DNA from: Ostrinia nubilalis | Lineage: Eukaryota > Arthropoda > Insecta > Lepidoptera > Crambidae | Assembly: GCF_963855985.1 (NCBI RefSeq) | Contig: NC_087118.1 | Location: 1,674,001-1,738,000 of the forward strand | DNA length: 64,000 nucleotides | Reading direction: 5' to 3' | In this document: positions 18,807 to 29,691 of the stretch, piece after piece | Layout: the number at the start of each line of letters is the position of its first letter | Position numbering within the stretch: position 1 is the first letter of the stretch | The notes under the pieces: generated by a model | What the model saw: only the letters and a program-made list of their open reading frames with translations | What the model was told of the DNA's origin: nothing | Databases searched by the model: none | Translations under genes and position numbers: made by a program

Positions 18807-19801
18807 ATTTGGATCATGCCGAATCATTCGGACTTATGGATGCACAAACTGAGGCTCCGATTTGCATGCCGGAATGTCAACCAGATGAGCCGGACGAACC
18901 ACCACCTGCATCTTCGACTCCAAAACTATCAGAGGCCGCAGACGGGGCGCAACCTGAAGACTCGCAAGTACCGAACACATCACCTACGGAGGTCACGCCC
19001 GAACCGGAACAGACCTTAGATCCCGAGCTATTATCGGCTTTAGGTGCTTCCACCTCCGACACGCCAGAATTCGGGGAAGCTATTCACGACAGCTTAGCGA
19101 CTTTGTGGCTCCCTTTGCTGCGGAAAGGATTGCCCAAAGATGAGAAAGACAAACTAGTTAAGGACCATTTGATTCCCAGTAATTGTAGACTTTTACAGTC
19201 ACCAAAACTGAATCCAGAAATTTCAGCGGCTGTTTCTGAGATTGTCAGAGGTCGTGATAAAAAACTTGCTGGTTTCCAACAAACGCTAGGGATAGGTATC
19301 TCAGCAATGAACCGAGCTATGGATATTTTACTCAAGTCTGACGATAAATTAAAATCTTTGAAATATCTCAGTGATAGCTGTCGTCTTTTATCCGACTTAC
19401 ACCATTCCTTTACTAAAGACAGAGTAAAACTTGTTACACCAAGTTTAGAAAAGAGCGTCCTACACGTTATTCACGACGCAGAACGCGATGACACGCTTTT
19501 CGGTAGCTTGTTAGGGGAGAAAATTAAAGCCTGTAAGGCTATAGAAAAACAGGGCCAAAAAATTAGAAAAGTTGGCTATCAGGCTAAACAGAATGCCGCT
19601 CCTCAGCCCTCAACAAGTCGTCCTGTCCATCAGGGAAATTGGACAGGACCTTCTCGCTACCCTTCAAACAGAGGGGGACGGGGAGGTCAGCAGAGGCCAG
19701 CACCGAAAGTGATTCGTCGGTCTTATCCCTCGACGGCAACCCAACAAACGCCGTCGAAGAACTTCAACCAATCCAAGAACCGTGCCAACGCACAGCAATA
19801 G
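18807..19801 (+). CDS. DIRS Gag, main exon
   Basis: A 330-residue frame with an acidic, Pro-rich N-terminus (PDEPDEPPPASS), a helical middle domain (residues 90-250) and a basic Gly/Gln/Arg-rich C-terminus (GGRGGQQRPAPK). No zinc knuckle is present, which fits the DIRS group. Gag packages the element RNA. The frame overlaps the RT frame by about 160 bases in another register, so RT may be made by frameshift or reinitiation. No earlier Met lies in this frame within the exon before LDH, supporting entry by splicing. Confidence 0.75.
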
Positions 19802-20724
19802 TGCAGGTACATGCTGGCCGACTATCTTATTTTTATAATTGTTGGGAAAATGTCACCAATAATCGCGTGATACTAACGTGGATTGAACAAGGATTTACAA
19901 TTCCTTTTAGTGAAAAAGTAACCCAATCTGTTGTCCCGCAGTGTACGTTTAATATTAATGAAAGTCGAGAAATGTCCACTGCCATTAAAAAACTCGAACA
20001 GCTAGGGGCTGTATCTCCTTGTTCTCCCTGTAATGAACAATACATATCTAAGATATTTTTAGCGACTAAGGCTAATGGTGTCAAAAGATTTATACTAAAT
20101 CTAAAGTCATTGAATAAATTTATCCCACACATGCATTTTAAGATGGAGGATTATAGGACAGCCTCCAAATTAATCCCTCAAAATGGATTTTTAGCCACCA
20201 TTGACCTTAAGGAAGCTTACCTTTTAGTTCCAATTGCTATTTCCGATCGGAAATACCTAAGGTTCCAATTCCAAACTTCCCTCTCACAAGAACCAACTCT
20301 GTACGAGTTTTCAGCAATGCCCTATGGTTTGTCTGTAGCACCAAGGGTTTTTACTAAAATTATGAAGGAAGTAGTCACTCACCTGAGAAGACAAGGTTTT
20401 AAGTCAGTTATATTCTTAGACGACTTATTATGCATAGGAAATGACCTGCAAGAGTGCAAAGACAATGTAAGAGCGACTTTAAATTTATTGCAATGTTTAG
20501 GCTTTGTTATAAATTATGAAAAAAGTTCTTTGCATCCTGAACAAGTAAAAAAATTTTTAGGATTTTTATATGATTCAAGTAATCTTACAATGTCTTTGCC
20601 AATAGAAAAACGCAATAATATTGCTCAATTAGTTGATAAATATTCAGGTTTACCTCGTTGTACTATTCGAGACTATGCTCAACTCATTGGAGTGCTCAAT
20701 GCAGCATGTCCAGCAAATATCTAG
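19639..20724 (+). CDS. DIRS reverse transcriptase
   Basis: RT core with RFILNLKSLNKF, ATIDLKEAYLLVPI, MPYGLSVAPRVFTKIM and catalytic FLDDLLC near residue 257, then FLGFLYDS. This is the Gypsy-like RT found in DIRS and PAT elements; it copies the element RNA. The first 80 residues overlap gag and are unlikely to be native. The end, ...NAACPANI and stop, falls where relatives continue into the connection to RNase H; the next domain is in another frame and about 15-20 residues look missing, so the polyprotein is broken here. Confidence 0.9.
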   Translation: MDRTFSLPFKQRGTGRSAEASTESDSSVLSLDGNPTNAVEELQPIQEPCQRTAIVQVHAGRLSYFYNCWENVTNNRVILTWIEQGFTIPFSEKVTQSVVPQCTFNINESREMSTAIKKLEQLGAVSPCSPCNEQYISKIFLATKANGVKRFILNLKSLNKFIPHMHFKMEDYRTASKLIPQNGFLATIDLKEAYLLVPIAISDRKYLRFQFQTSLSQEPTLYEFSAMPYGLSVAPRVFTKIMKEVVTHLRRQGFKSVIFLDDLLCIGNDLQECKDNVRATLNLLQCLGFVINYEKSSLHPEQVKKFLGFLYDSSNLTMSLPIEKRNNIAQLVDKYSGLPRCTIRDYAQLIGVLNAACPANI

Positions 20725-21683
20725 CCTTATTGGATCATAATAATAACTATGAAGCAAAAATTAGTTTACCAAGTATTATATTAAATGATTTGAACTGGTG
20801 GAAAGATAACATATTTACAACATTTTCTCACTTAAGCGAACCAATATATAAATATGAAATATTTACAGACGCCTCCCTAACAGGATGGGGTGCTGTTTGT
20901 AACGATAAAAAAGTTAATGGCAAATGGAAGAATATTGAAAAGTATTACCACATAAATCAACTAGAATTGTTAGCTGTATTTTTAGGACTTAAAAGTTTTC
21001 TTAGCAATGAATCTAATTGCGCAATATTATTACGCGTGGACAACACCACAGCTATTAGCTACGTGAACAGAATGGGAGGTATCCAATTCCCACACCTAAA
21101 TGATCTAACTAGGGACATTTGGCTATGGTGCGAGAGCCGTAATATCTGGTTGTTTGCATCTTACGTGAATACCAAGGAAAATCGCGCAGATGCCGAATCC
21201 AGAAAAAATAACCCTGATACGGAATGGGAGTTATCAGATAACGCATTTCAGGAAATAACTAAACTTTTTGGTTCACCAGATATAGACCTTTTTGCCTCTC
21301 GCCACAATGCCAAATGTAACACATTTATTTCTCGATATCCGGATCCAGATGCATTGGCCGTCGATGCGTTGACTATTAATTGGAAATTTAATTGTTTTTA
21401 CGCTTTCCCGCCTTTTTTTTTAATATTAAAATGCCTAAGAAAAATCATCGACGACCAAGCTACCGGCATATTAATATTCCCACATTGGCCTTCACAGCCT
21501 TGGTTCCCAATTTTACAAGATCTGTTAACGTCTAAAATACATTACTTTACACCCAGTAAATATCTCCTACGTTCTTCTTCCAGGGAGTACCATCCCCTGC
21601 ACAACACTCTTATCCTGGGTGCCGCGAAGCTCTGCGGACGGCGTTTGCACGCAGGGACGTCCCGCCTGCCGTGCTTGACCTAA
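20705..21683 (+). CDS. DIRS RNase H and methyltransferase-like domain
   Basis: From about SSKYLALL the frame shows RNase H motifs: EIFTDASLTGWGAV (Asp), INQLELLAVFLGL (Glu), LLRVDNTTA (Asp) and NTKENRADAESR (last Asp). A second domain follows with IDLFASRHNAKCN and FYAFPPFF, the conserved blocks of the DAM-like adenine methyltransferase domain of DIRS elements. It ends just past the recombinase start, overlapping by 13 bases. RNase H removes template RNA; the role of the methyltransferase-like domain in transposition is not settled. Confidence 0.85.
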
Positions 21684-22599
21684 TGTTAGCGTCGCTATCC
21701 GACAACACTGTCAAACAGTATAGCGTCTCGATAAAACTCTGGTGGCAATTTTGTATGGCTAATAACATAGATATTTTCGACAACACAATTTCTCATGTGT
21801 TATCCTTTTTAACAGAGCAGTTCAATAAGGGGTGTTCGTATGGGTGCCTTAACAGCCACCGGTCGGCATTATCACTTCTTTTGGGAGACAAAATCGGTTC
21901 TGATGATCGGGTCAAACGTATTCTTAAAGGAGCTTACAAAATTAAACCTAACCGACCCAAGTATCATTCTACTTGGGACCCTCAAGTAGTACTTAATTAC
22001 ATATCAAGTTGGCATCCAAATTTAGAATTAACTCTGAAAAAAATTACAAAGAAATTAACCGTTCTTCTAGCACTGTGCACAGCGCACAGGGTTCAGACTA
22101 TTTCACTAATTAAGATTGACAATATTGTAATAACAGACAGCGGCGTTAAGATACCCATTACAGACACAATTAAAACAACTGCACCTGGTCGCAATCAACC
22201 GGTGCTATTCTTACCTTATTTTCACGAAGATGTAAGGATCTGTCCCGCTTCCGTCCTCAAGGATTATATTTTTTTTACAAAAAATCTGAGAACTGAGAAC
22301 GCGGGTAATCTATTGTTGACCATCAAAAAGCCACACAAGGCTGCTACCGCTCAATCCGTTAGTCGGTGGATCAAGGCAGTACTGTCGGAGAGCGGCGTAG
22401 ACACGCGCATTTTCAGCGCGCATAGCACGCGACACGCGGCCACGTCCGCGCCGCTTGCTCCGCGGGACTCAGCGTAGACGCAATTAGGAAGACAGCTGGC
22501 TGGACTTCCACGTCTCAATGTTTCGCGCGTTACTATAATAGACCTATAATCAATGCTGATAGCAATTTCACAAGATCTGTTTTTAATCAAATTATTTGA
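21671..22599 (+). pseudogene. DIRS tyrosine recombinase (frameshifted)
   Basis: A lambda-integrase-type recombinase. The SAM-like N-terminal domain is NTVKQYSVSIKLWWQFC onward. Catalytic residues are the first Arg in TAHRVQT, HSTRH (HxxR box), GWTS, and the Tyr in FARYYNRP. A one-base-type frameshift near 22450-22465 puts the last box (SVDAIRKTAGW through the Tyr, stop at 22597) out of frame with the rest, so the copy as read cannot make active enzyme. Together with the absence of a DDE integrase it defines the element as DIRS-type. Confidence 0.92.
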
Positions 22600-22768
22600 A
22601 ATGTTTCATTTCATTGATTCCGAAGAAGAAAAGACTGTTTTTGTTACTTATTTTTTATTAATTCTTGATTAAGAGAGTGTTTCTGTATCGGACCCTGTCC
22701 TGTTTACTGAATTAAAAATGTGAAGTTTAACTTTACGAAATAAATACTATTGATTATATAAAAAAAAA

Positions 22769-23733
22769 AAACCGACTCCAAAAAACCTACACTGAAAAAT
22801 AGAAAAATAATTACTAATTACCTACTTATTTATTAGGACGAATTAATATTTATGTAGGTATACCATGATTGATACTTTTGGAGTCGGTGCAGGCAAACTT
22901 TACATGTTTCATAATCTTGGCACCGACTCCAGAAGTATCACTCATGGTATACCTACATAAATATTAATTCGTCCTAATAAATAAATAGGTAATTAGTAAT
23001 TATTTTTCTATTTTTCAGTGTAGGTTTTTTGGAGTCGGTTTTATTTTTTTTTATAAAATTTTACTTATTTCTTGCTTTTTAGTTAACTAATTATTACCTT
23101 GATGTTACCACTGAAGGTAGGCAGTACATTGAGACCATATTCTTCATGTCTACTGTAAAATAATATTCCCTACAAAATACAGGTTACCATATAGGAAACC
23201 TAAAAAGACCTTAAACCGTCAGCCCACCTTAAAAACATGAAAGAATACAACTGTTGGTCTATTTGTAACTATAATATTTAAAGAATTATCCTCCAACTCC
23301 TAAGCATTAAGGAGTTGTACCTACCATGACCAGTTCATCATGATGAGATGATGAATTCTGATGTAAACACTTGAATAACTTTAGAAACTATACTTATCTA
23401 TTTAAAAGAATTATCTTCCAACTCCTAAGCATTAAGGAGTTTTACCTTTTATCATCAGCTCATCAATATGAAATGATGATTTCCAGGAGCAAATACTTCA
23501 ATAACTTAAGAAAAAGTTTGAAAAACGATATACGTGCCTATAAAATTTGAGGGTTGCCCTCGATTTCCCTAGGATCCCATCATCAGATCCTAACTTGGTG
23601 ACAATGGGACCACCTCAGAAGTGTACCCTATCGAACAAAAAAAGAATTTTGAAAATCGGTCCACAATTGACGGAGTAATCGGTGAACATACATAGAAAAA
23701 AAAAAAACCTCCTCCTTTTTTGAAGTCGGTTAA
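22769..23733. mobile_element. Palindrome-bearing DNA element inside DIRS 3' region
   Basis: Begins AACCGACTCCAAAAAACC and ends with AAAAAAGGAGG-type complement TTTTTTGAAGTCGGTTAAA, giving short inverted ends. Bases 22769-23045 form a near-perfect palindrome of 277 bp (arms about 118 bp). 23280-23470 holds a duplicated CCAACTCCTAAGCATTAAGG block. The tail CCTCCTCCTTTTTTGAAGTC is a common lepidopteran repeat. Non-coding; family unknown to me. Confidence 0.7.
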
Positions 23734-23824
23734 AAAGTAATTTGTTCTTTATTGATAAAACTGCAAATAGTAGTTACACTCTGAATTTGCTTAATAGCAA
23801 AACAAAACATTAGTCTCTAAACAT

Positions 23825-23942
23825 CTACCTGGTTATAAATAAACTATATCTGAAGAATGAAGTGACGAAATATATGATCAAACGAACTTCCAAGTGAAGT
23901 TCGATCATTATTATATGAGTCACTTCATTCGAAGATATAGTT
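23825..23942. repeat. DIRS internal complementary region
   Basis: First half is the reverse complement of the left outer end (18118-18167), second half that of the right outer end (24163-24240); they meet at about TATATGATC (23871-23879). Same arrangement as 8596-8722. Confidence 0.88.
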
Positions 23943-24025
23943 ACCCTAAACCCACCCTGAGAAAAACAGCAGAATGCATGTTTTTCAAACCCAAAATAAA
24001 GTTTTGTTTTCCTTGAACTCTAAAA

Positions 24026-24242
24026 AATGGCTCAAACATGGCCGGCCTAGGGAGGGGCGCGCGGCCGTACATTCGATTAAGTTAAAAGATCGATTTATTG
24101 ATTATCGATTTCTCTAAAAAACATGCGATGTTGCCTGTAGGTTAAAAGGACTACCTGGTTATAAATAAACTATATCTTCGAATGAAGTGACTCATATAAT
24201 AATGATCGAACTTCACTTGGAAGTTCGTTTGATCATATATTT
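24026..24242. repeat. DIRS right inverted terminal repeat and outer end
   Basis: 24026-24182 pairs with the left terminal repeat; 24183-24242 is the unique right outer extension that is copied in the internal complementary region. It ends at about TATATTT. Confidence 0.85.
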
Positions 24243-25703
24243 GTTGTCAAAGGTGATGAGTTTTATTTATAAAGAGTTCTGGTAGTTGGAGCTCTTGTAA
24301 ATTCGATAATGCACTTATTAAGTACTTTTATTGACAACGTTAGGCACTATGAATTAAATTATATGTTTTACTAGTAGATGTTCACCATTATTTATTAGAA
24401 CTATTAACTAAAGTTCTTTGATTTATAAACTAAGACATTATTTTTTCCTTTAATCTGACGTTTGGGCTAAGTTATATCATTTTACACCAAATAATTAACC
24501 AAATTATTAGTTGCGATTTTCAAATGTTTTTGAGCTAAGTAACTTATAACATTTTACACATGTACAAAACTTTTGTGGTTAATGGTATTAGTCTAATTGA
24601 ATCGTTAAACACAAAATAAATAATATTTTGTCTTTTACTTTTTGTGCTATAAATTAAGTTACATTCTTTTTCACCAACCAACAATTCATAGTTTTTTTTG
24701 TGTATATTAATATAAGTCATCTTATATTGTTAATCACAAATTCAATCTGAACAACTTCAATCGTGTAAAAAGTAGTAACACGAGTCATACCTCTTGACAC
24801 AATAAAAAATTGAAAGATGCCTCCGGTACACTTTGTTAAAAGTAGACATGTATCAATATACACGAAAGAAAAATCAAAATTGGTTCACAAAGCTTTACTT
24901 GTATCATTTGGCACAAAATTATTTTCTTTTCTATACGTCGTAGAAACATACCGATTAAATACAAAAATAGCTAATTTTTCAGAGATTCACATTTTGTTAT
25001 TAAGTCAATTTTGATCTAAGTCGTGTTAGATCCCTTTTCACTGGGGGTACCCCTTTCGCACCTGAGATTTTCGTTCCTTTGATTTGAAATTAAAACTATA
25101 TTATTTTGGTAAAGAAGTGATAATATTAATGTAAAAAATAGTGAAAAAAATCCAGCGTATATCAAGACTTTGGAAAGTCAATATCACGATAGTGAGCTCT
25201 GGGGCTGACTTATCTACCAACTCACGATCGTGAGTTTATAAGTTTTTATGAGATTTTAATGCAATGATGATGTCAGATTACCAGAAAAAATATTTATAAT
25301 GAAATAAAACGCATCTGGTTATTAAAAAAGTCTTATTTAATTATTGCTAACATTCTAGCTTAGGTACAAAATTACAGTCTTTTATTTTCATTGGAATACA
25401 AATGCTCTTTCAGCAGACACATCATAAATTAAACAAAATTCACATAATGTTATGAGATCATTTTCATATTCATAATATGCGAGATAAACTGAAGACCACA
25501 CGGGAAAAACAAATAATGTCAAAAAACTACAATTATGAGAAAAACAGTTTTTAAAGTAATTTGAAAGTCTATATTTCTTTCATTTTAGACTCTTTTATGT
25601 GAAATATTGAAACAACTTATTACTGTGTTAACATAAAATATGCTTTGTCTGTAGGTACTTCTAAAACTCGATTTGTTTAAATAAGTTTTAAGTGATGGTC
25701 CAT
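24243..25703. other. AT-rich spacer, no recognisable gene
   Basis: A small frame at 24817-25014 has no features I recognise. No tandem arrays, RNA genes or element ends are evident. Confidence 0.5.
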
Positions 25704-25773
25704 AACTGACATTGAAACGGCAAGGCTAGTATATTTTAGCTATTTTCACAGTATAATGTCATACGGCATATTA
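25704..25773 (+). repeat. 70-bp fragment of the 62-kb LINE
   Basis: Matches the minus strand of about 62215-62285 almost base for base and encodes the same LTDIETARLVYFSYF and SIMSYGIL residues. Both sides differ. It is followed at 25789-25834 by a hairpin with TTTGAGAGTT...AACTCTCAAA arms. Confidence 0.8.
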
Positions 25774-25980
25774 GTAGTAAGTTTTTGAGAGTTCTCGCTC
25801 ATTCCAGCGAGAAACTCTCAAAAACATTTATTCAAGGATCACCCAAAATAATTTCATTTTCGTTCATTCTATTTGAAACTGGATGGCTATAATTTCAAAC
25901 GTAAAATGTTATGATGTGATCATTTTATAATCAGTTTGATAAAATCCACGAATCACGACGGTCATATTAAATATCAAAAT

Positions 25981-26198
25981 ATGAACTTTCAGAAACAAAA
26001 ACAATCGCTTAAGTTAGATTGTGTTTGTCCTACCACAATAAATGAGCAAAAGCGACATGGAAACTTATTACCAAACTCTATACGCAGTATTGTTTGCGGC
26101 CCATCAAATTGTGGAAAGACTAATTTGGTAATAAGTTTATCATTGCACGAGAATGGTCCGAGATTTCGTAATCTCTATGTTTATTCAAAATCTTTATT
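25981..26198 (+). pseudogene. P-loop ATPase fragment, packaging-type (viral or Polinton-like relic)
   Basis: From Met at 25981 the frame reads 73 codons with a Walker A box, GPSNCGKT, about 45 residues in, then VYSKSLF. The surrounding residues look like the A32/FtsK-type genome-packaging ATPases of Polinton-like and adintovirus-like elements that are found integrated in insect genomes. The Walker B half is missing because a 5'-truncated LINE begins at about 26199. The rest of the gene is not seen in the window. Assignment rests on one motif and its context. Confidence 0.45.
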
Positions 26199-26446
26199 CA
26201 CATCCAGGTCAGCCATTTTATAATGAGTTAAATATGTTTTGCTCGGAACAGAACTGGATTTGTGCCGACGTGAGTACACTAGATTTTAATTCATTTACAT
26301 ATGTCAGTGATGTGCATGGGACGGGGAGGTGGTTAGATCACTGTATAGTCACTGAGTCAGCGCACAAATTAATGTAGCACTAGAATTTTATACGATGTAT
26401 ATTGGTCTGACCACTTCCCACTCCTTATTGAATGTAGGGTGATGTA
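26199..26446 (+). pseudogene. LINE endonuclease C-terminal part
   Basis: HPGQPFYNEL, then WICADVS, FTYVSDVHGTGRWLDHC and, after a frameshift near 26373, YWSDHFPLLIE. The last is the SDH box of the endonuclease active site. Only the second half of the domain is present. Confidence 0.8.
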
Positions 26447-26729
26447 GGCTTAACTGTGTTGCACCTAAGGTCAATCAATTTCATACAATTTGCAATGAAA
26501 TTAAATGGGGCAACAGAACTGACGTACAGATAAAAAAATATTTTATACAGAAATATGCAATAAGAACTTAAAATTAATTGATTTTCCATCAGATTTTATA
26601 AAATGTAGTTATAGCGTCTGTAATGACGTATGTCATAGAAGTGTAATTGATAATTTATACAAAGACATAGTGTCTATTTTATCATCCGCAGCAATTGAAA
26701 CTAATAAAACAAATGTGTCTAAATAGAAA

Positions 26730-27146
26730 AAACGTGCCCTAATAGGGTGGAACAAGCATGTAAGTGCGGCACACAGGGAGGCCAGGTCCAAGTTTATGAT
26801 GTGGGTTTTTTACGGTCGACCAAAGCAGGGTTTTGTTTATGATGAAATGATGGACAGCCGACGTATTTTCAAAAGTAGGTTAAAGTGGTGTCAAAATCAT
26901 AATAATCAAATGAAGATGGACATCTTGGCTACTCATCACTCGAAAAACGACTTTAAAAATTTCTGGAAGTCCACTAATCGGCTAAACACCGGGCCTGGTC
27001 TCCCTGTGGCTGTAGGCGGGGTGAGTGATGTAAAGCAAATTGCTAACCTTTTTAGAGAGCAATTTATAATATCATCACCGCTGGGACTGTCGTCAGATTT
27101 TACGCCCAGTGCTGGGGCCATGAGTGATCCAAATGTGGTTAAATAA
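26730..27146 (+). pseudogene. LINE linker region between endonuclease and RT
   Basis: GWNKHVSAAHREARSKF leads into a Lys/Asn-rich helical region and WKSTNRLNTGPGLPVAVGG, typical of the segment before RT. Stops before and after show decay; 26447-26729 is the same region in broken frames. Confidence 0.7.
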
Positions 27147-27300
27147 GTGGAAAAACAATTGCACGTATTTTAAGATCTATGGTAACAGGTAAATCACCGG
27201 CTCACGATGGTCTCAGTATTGAGCATTTAAAGTATGCGGGTGTATTTTACTAGCGCTCTTATTTAATGTTTGTGTCGCACACTCTTACCTGCCCGCTGAC

Positions 27301-28026
27301 TTGATGAGAACCACCGTGTTTCCTTTTGTAAAGAATCGCACGGGTGACCTATCGGACAGATCGAATTACAGGCCAATATCCTTGGCAACGACAGTAGCCA
27401 AGATATTTGACAGAGTGCTTAACTCTGTGTTAGAAGAGCACTGTTATCTCCATCATGGTCAACATGGCTTTACGCGGGGTCTGTCTACAGAGACTGCAAT
27501 ATTGAGCTTAAAGCACACTGTCAAATATTATACGGACAGGCGTACACCGGTGTACGCCTGTTTCCTGGACCTTAGCAAAGCGTTCGATCTGGTCTCGTAT
27601 GATATCCTGTGGCGCAAGTTAAAAAATGTAGGAATACCTGATGGCTACACTAATTTGCTGAGATTTTGGTACTGTAAACAGGTGAACTATGTGAGATGGG
27701 CGAATGAATTTTCCGAGCCGTACAGGATGGAGTGCGGTGTGAGGCAGGGGGGGCTGACCTCTCCGAGGCTCTTCAACCTGTACGTAGACGCACTGGTTCG
27801 GGAGCTCAGCGGCATGCGTGTCAGTTGCCATATTGGAAACGTGTGCGTTAACAACATCAGTTACGCAGACGACATGGTCCTGCTGGCGCCCTCGGTCAGT
27901 GCGTTAAGAGCGCTTCTCGGAGTTTGTGAAGGTTTCGCTGTCTCGCATGGTTTACTATACAATGCCAAAAAGTCTCAGTTCATGGTATTTAAGGCTGGCA
28001 GTAAATGCCCTAATGTAAAACTATAA
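27301..28026 (+). pseudogene. LINE reverse transcriptase
   Basis: RT motifs in order: RSNYRPISLATTVAKIF, GQHGFTRGLSTETAIL, YACFLDLSKAFDLVSY, CGVRQGGLTSPRLFNLYV and the intact catalytic SYADDMVLL near residue 193, then AKKSQFMVF. The upstream GKAPG-type box (KSPAHDGLS near 27193) is in a broken frame and the downstream thumb is shifted, so only the palm is continuous. It copies its own RNA at nicked DNA. A 26-bp perfect palindrome lies in this coding region at 27536-27561. Confidence 0.88.
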
Positions 28027-28526
28027 AACTCTATGATGAACCCTTAGAAAGAGTTTATAAATTTAAATATCTTGGACATATCGTGACTGACAGCCTTAAA
28101 GACGATGAAGATATTGATAGGGAACGTAGGGCACTGTCGGTCAGGGCGAATATGTTGGCACATAGATTTGGTCGCTGCACAGATACTGTTAAAATAACGC
28201 TTTTTAAAGCATATTGTGTGTCATTTTATTCGTGCAGCTTATGGACCAACTATACCAAAAAGGCCTACAGTGCTCTGCGTGTCCAATACAATAACGCCTT
28301 CAGGGCGCTGTTGCGGCTGCCGCGGTTTTGTAGTGCGTCTGCGATGTTTGCGTTGGCGGGCGTAGATAGCTTTGAAGCTATAATGCGCAAAAAGTGCGCA
28401 TCATTACTGCACAGAGTGCGCGGCAGCTGCCACAGCGTACTGAAGGAGATAGCCGATAGTGGGGATTGTCCACTGATCGGCCACATGCTCAGCAGGACGA
28501 AGTCTGTTTTAGAAATAAGATACTAA
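28023..28526 (+). pseudogene. LINE RT thumb and C-terminus
   Basis: Begins with YKFKYLGHIV-type residues (28047-28085, frameshifted) and continues LKDDEDIDRERRAL, ANMLAHRFG, LFKAYCVSFYSC and LRVQYNNAFRALLRLPR, standard for the post-palm region of this LINE group. It ends at a stop at 28524-28526. Confidence 0.8.
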
Positions 28527-28578
28527 CATAGCCTAAGTTTTTACTAACATTATGGATCCCTGTTATCCGAAATAAATA

Positions 28579-28966
28579 TGTGGGTATGTTGTTTGTTGAA
28601 CAAATGATGAAGTCCGTTCGTTTCAAACGAAATTATTTATTACTTTCCACAATCAATTTACGAAGGAGAAACAGAGCACTTCAGTTATATTCTGTGACAC
28701 AAGTATAAAGTAAGATTAATCGAAGAAAAAGATCGTTACACAGTTCGTAATACGTAATCAGTTAGCGGTCGTCGCGAGCCGCACGGGTCTCGCGTAGATA
28801 GCAAAAGTCGTGACTGGTGCGCTGGGCGGCCTGCGCAGGTAAGTAGCGGTAGAATAGCAAACCGGTTCTCCGACGAGCCGCGCGCCGTAAATATGCAATA
28901 TCTAACACAATACGCGTAGTCTATTTGTTTGTGTAAGTTATTTATTTAGAATTTAATATGTATTAG
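28579..28966 (-). repeat. Gypsy 3' LTR, distal part
   Basis: Begins TGTGGGTATG. The first 150 bases match the right LTR at 42135-42282 with about two differences. The LTR continues at 34764 after the BEL element and its ATTAG duplication, giving an intact length near 563 bp. Confidence 0.88.
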
Positions 28967-29511
28967 TGAAGCGATTTCGATAAAAGTGGACTGTATAGCG
29001 ATAGGGAGACTTCCAAAATATTTCTGTGACTTGGGTAAAAGACTAAGATTAAAAATAATGTAAAAAGATTGCGATCGGGCTTACCTGGCTCCTGATTCAG
29101 GAGCACGTATAAGGCACGTATAAGGCTCAACATCTTCAGGAGTCCTGAAGATGTTGAGCCTTATACGTACAACTCAAGTAATCCCCCAGTGCTGGGCCCA
29201 GATGAGTTCCTACCGTCCTTGTAGTAACGGCCACGCTGGACACCTTCACACCGCCTCTCACGCAATCGATGATGGATTTAATAAATATACTACTTTAAAC
29301 TACTGCGACACTAATTGAGAGTAATTTCTATGCTTGCGCGATAATTCCGACAAGTTTAACCGCCTTTTTGGCGATTCGAAAACGAGAGCGACACGACGGC
29401 CGAATCCAAATTTTGCAACTACTCTATTTGACAGTTCAACCGAATGTTGCTATACGAAAAATATTAAATAATGCTACGACTATGGATTCACATTTATGTC
29501 AAAAGTGAACA
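28967..29511 (-). repeat. BEL 3' LTR (545 bp)
   Basis: Matches the other LTR but has about 53 extra bases near 29085-29150, made of repeated GCACGTATAAGG and an inverted CTTCAGGAGTCCTGAAG. Confidence 0.93.
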
Positions 29512-29691
29512 TTCCGCCCACCTAAATACAACCGTATTTACTACGAAAACGAAAAAAAAAAAAGAATACGGCGAAAATTCAAAAAATACGATAAGGCAAC
29601 AAGTGCAACTTACAAACTACGATACGATAGGTTTACACTCACCCTGTATTCGCGAAGGCAGTGTAAAGCGATAAACGAAACTTATTTAAAT

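Larger units (their letters stand above)
18118..24242 (+). mobile_element. DIRS-type tyrosine-recombinase retrotransposon
   Basis: A 6.1-kb element with gag, RT, RNase H, a methyltransferase-like domain and a tyrosine recombinase in that order. It has inverted terminal repeats (18118-18294 and 24026-24242) and an internal complementary region (23825-23942). There is no target-site duplication, as expected for recombinase-mediated insertion through a circle. An inserted palindromic element lies at 22769-23733. Coding is broken by small shifts in the RT/RNase H junction and in the recombinase, so it is recently inactive. Confidence 0.93.
26199..28578 (+). mobile_element. 5'-truncated, decayed LINE (CR1/Jockey group)
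   Basis: Starts within the endonuclease domain and runs to the Gypsy LTR at 28579, so its 3' tail is probably lost. Contains endonuclease end, linker, RT and C-terminal parts in several frames with multiple stops. Clade not resolved by eye. Confidence 0.85.

Noticed and set aside
24817..25014. 65-codon gene
   Set aside because: No motif and no conserved neighbour; length expected by chance in AT-rich DNA.
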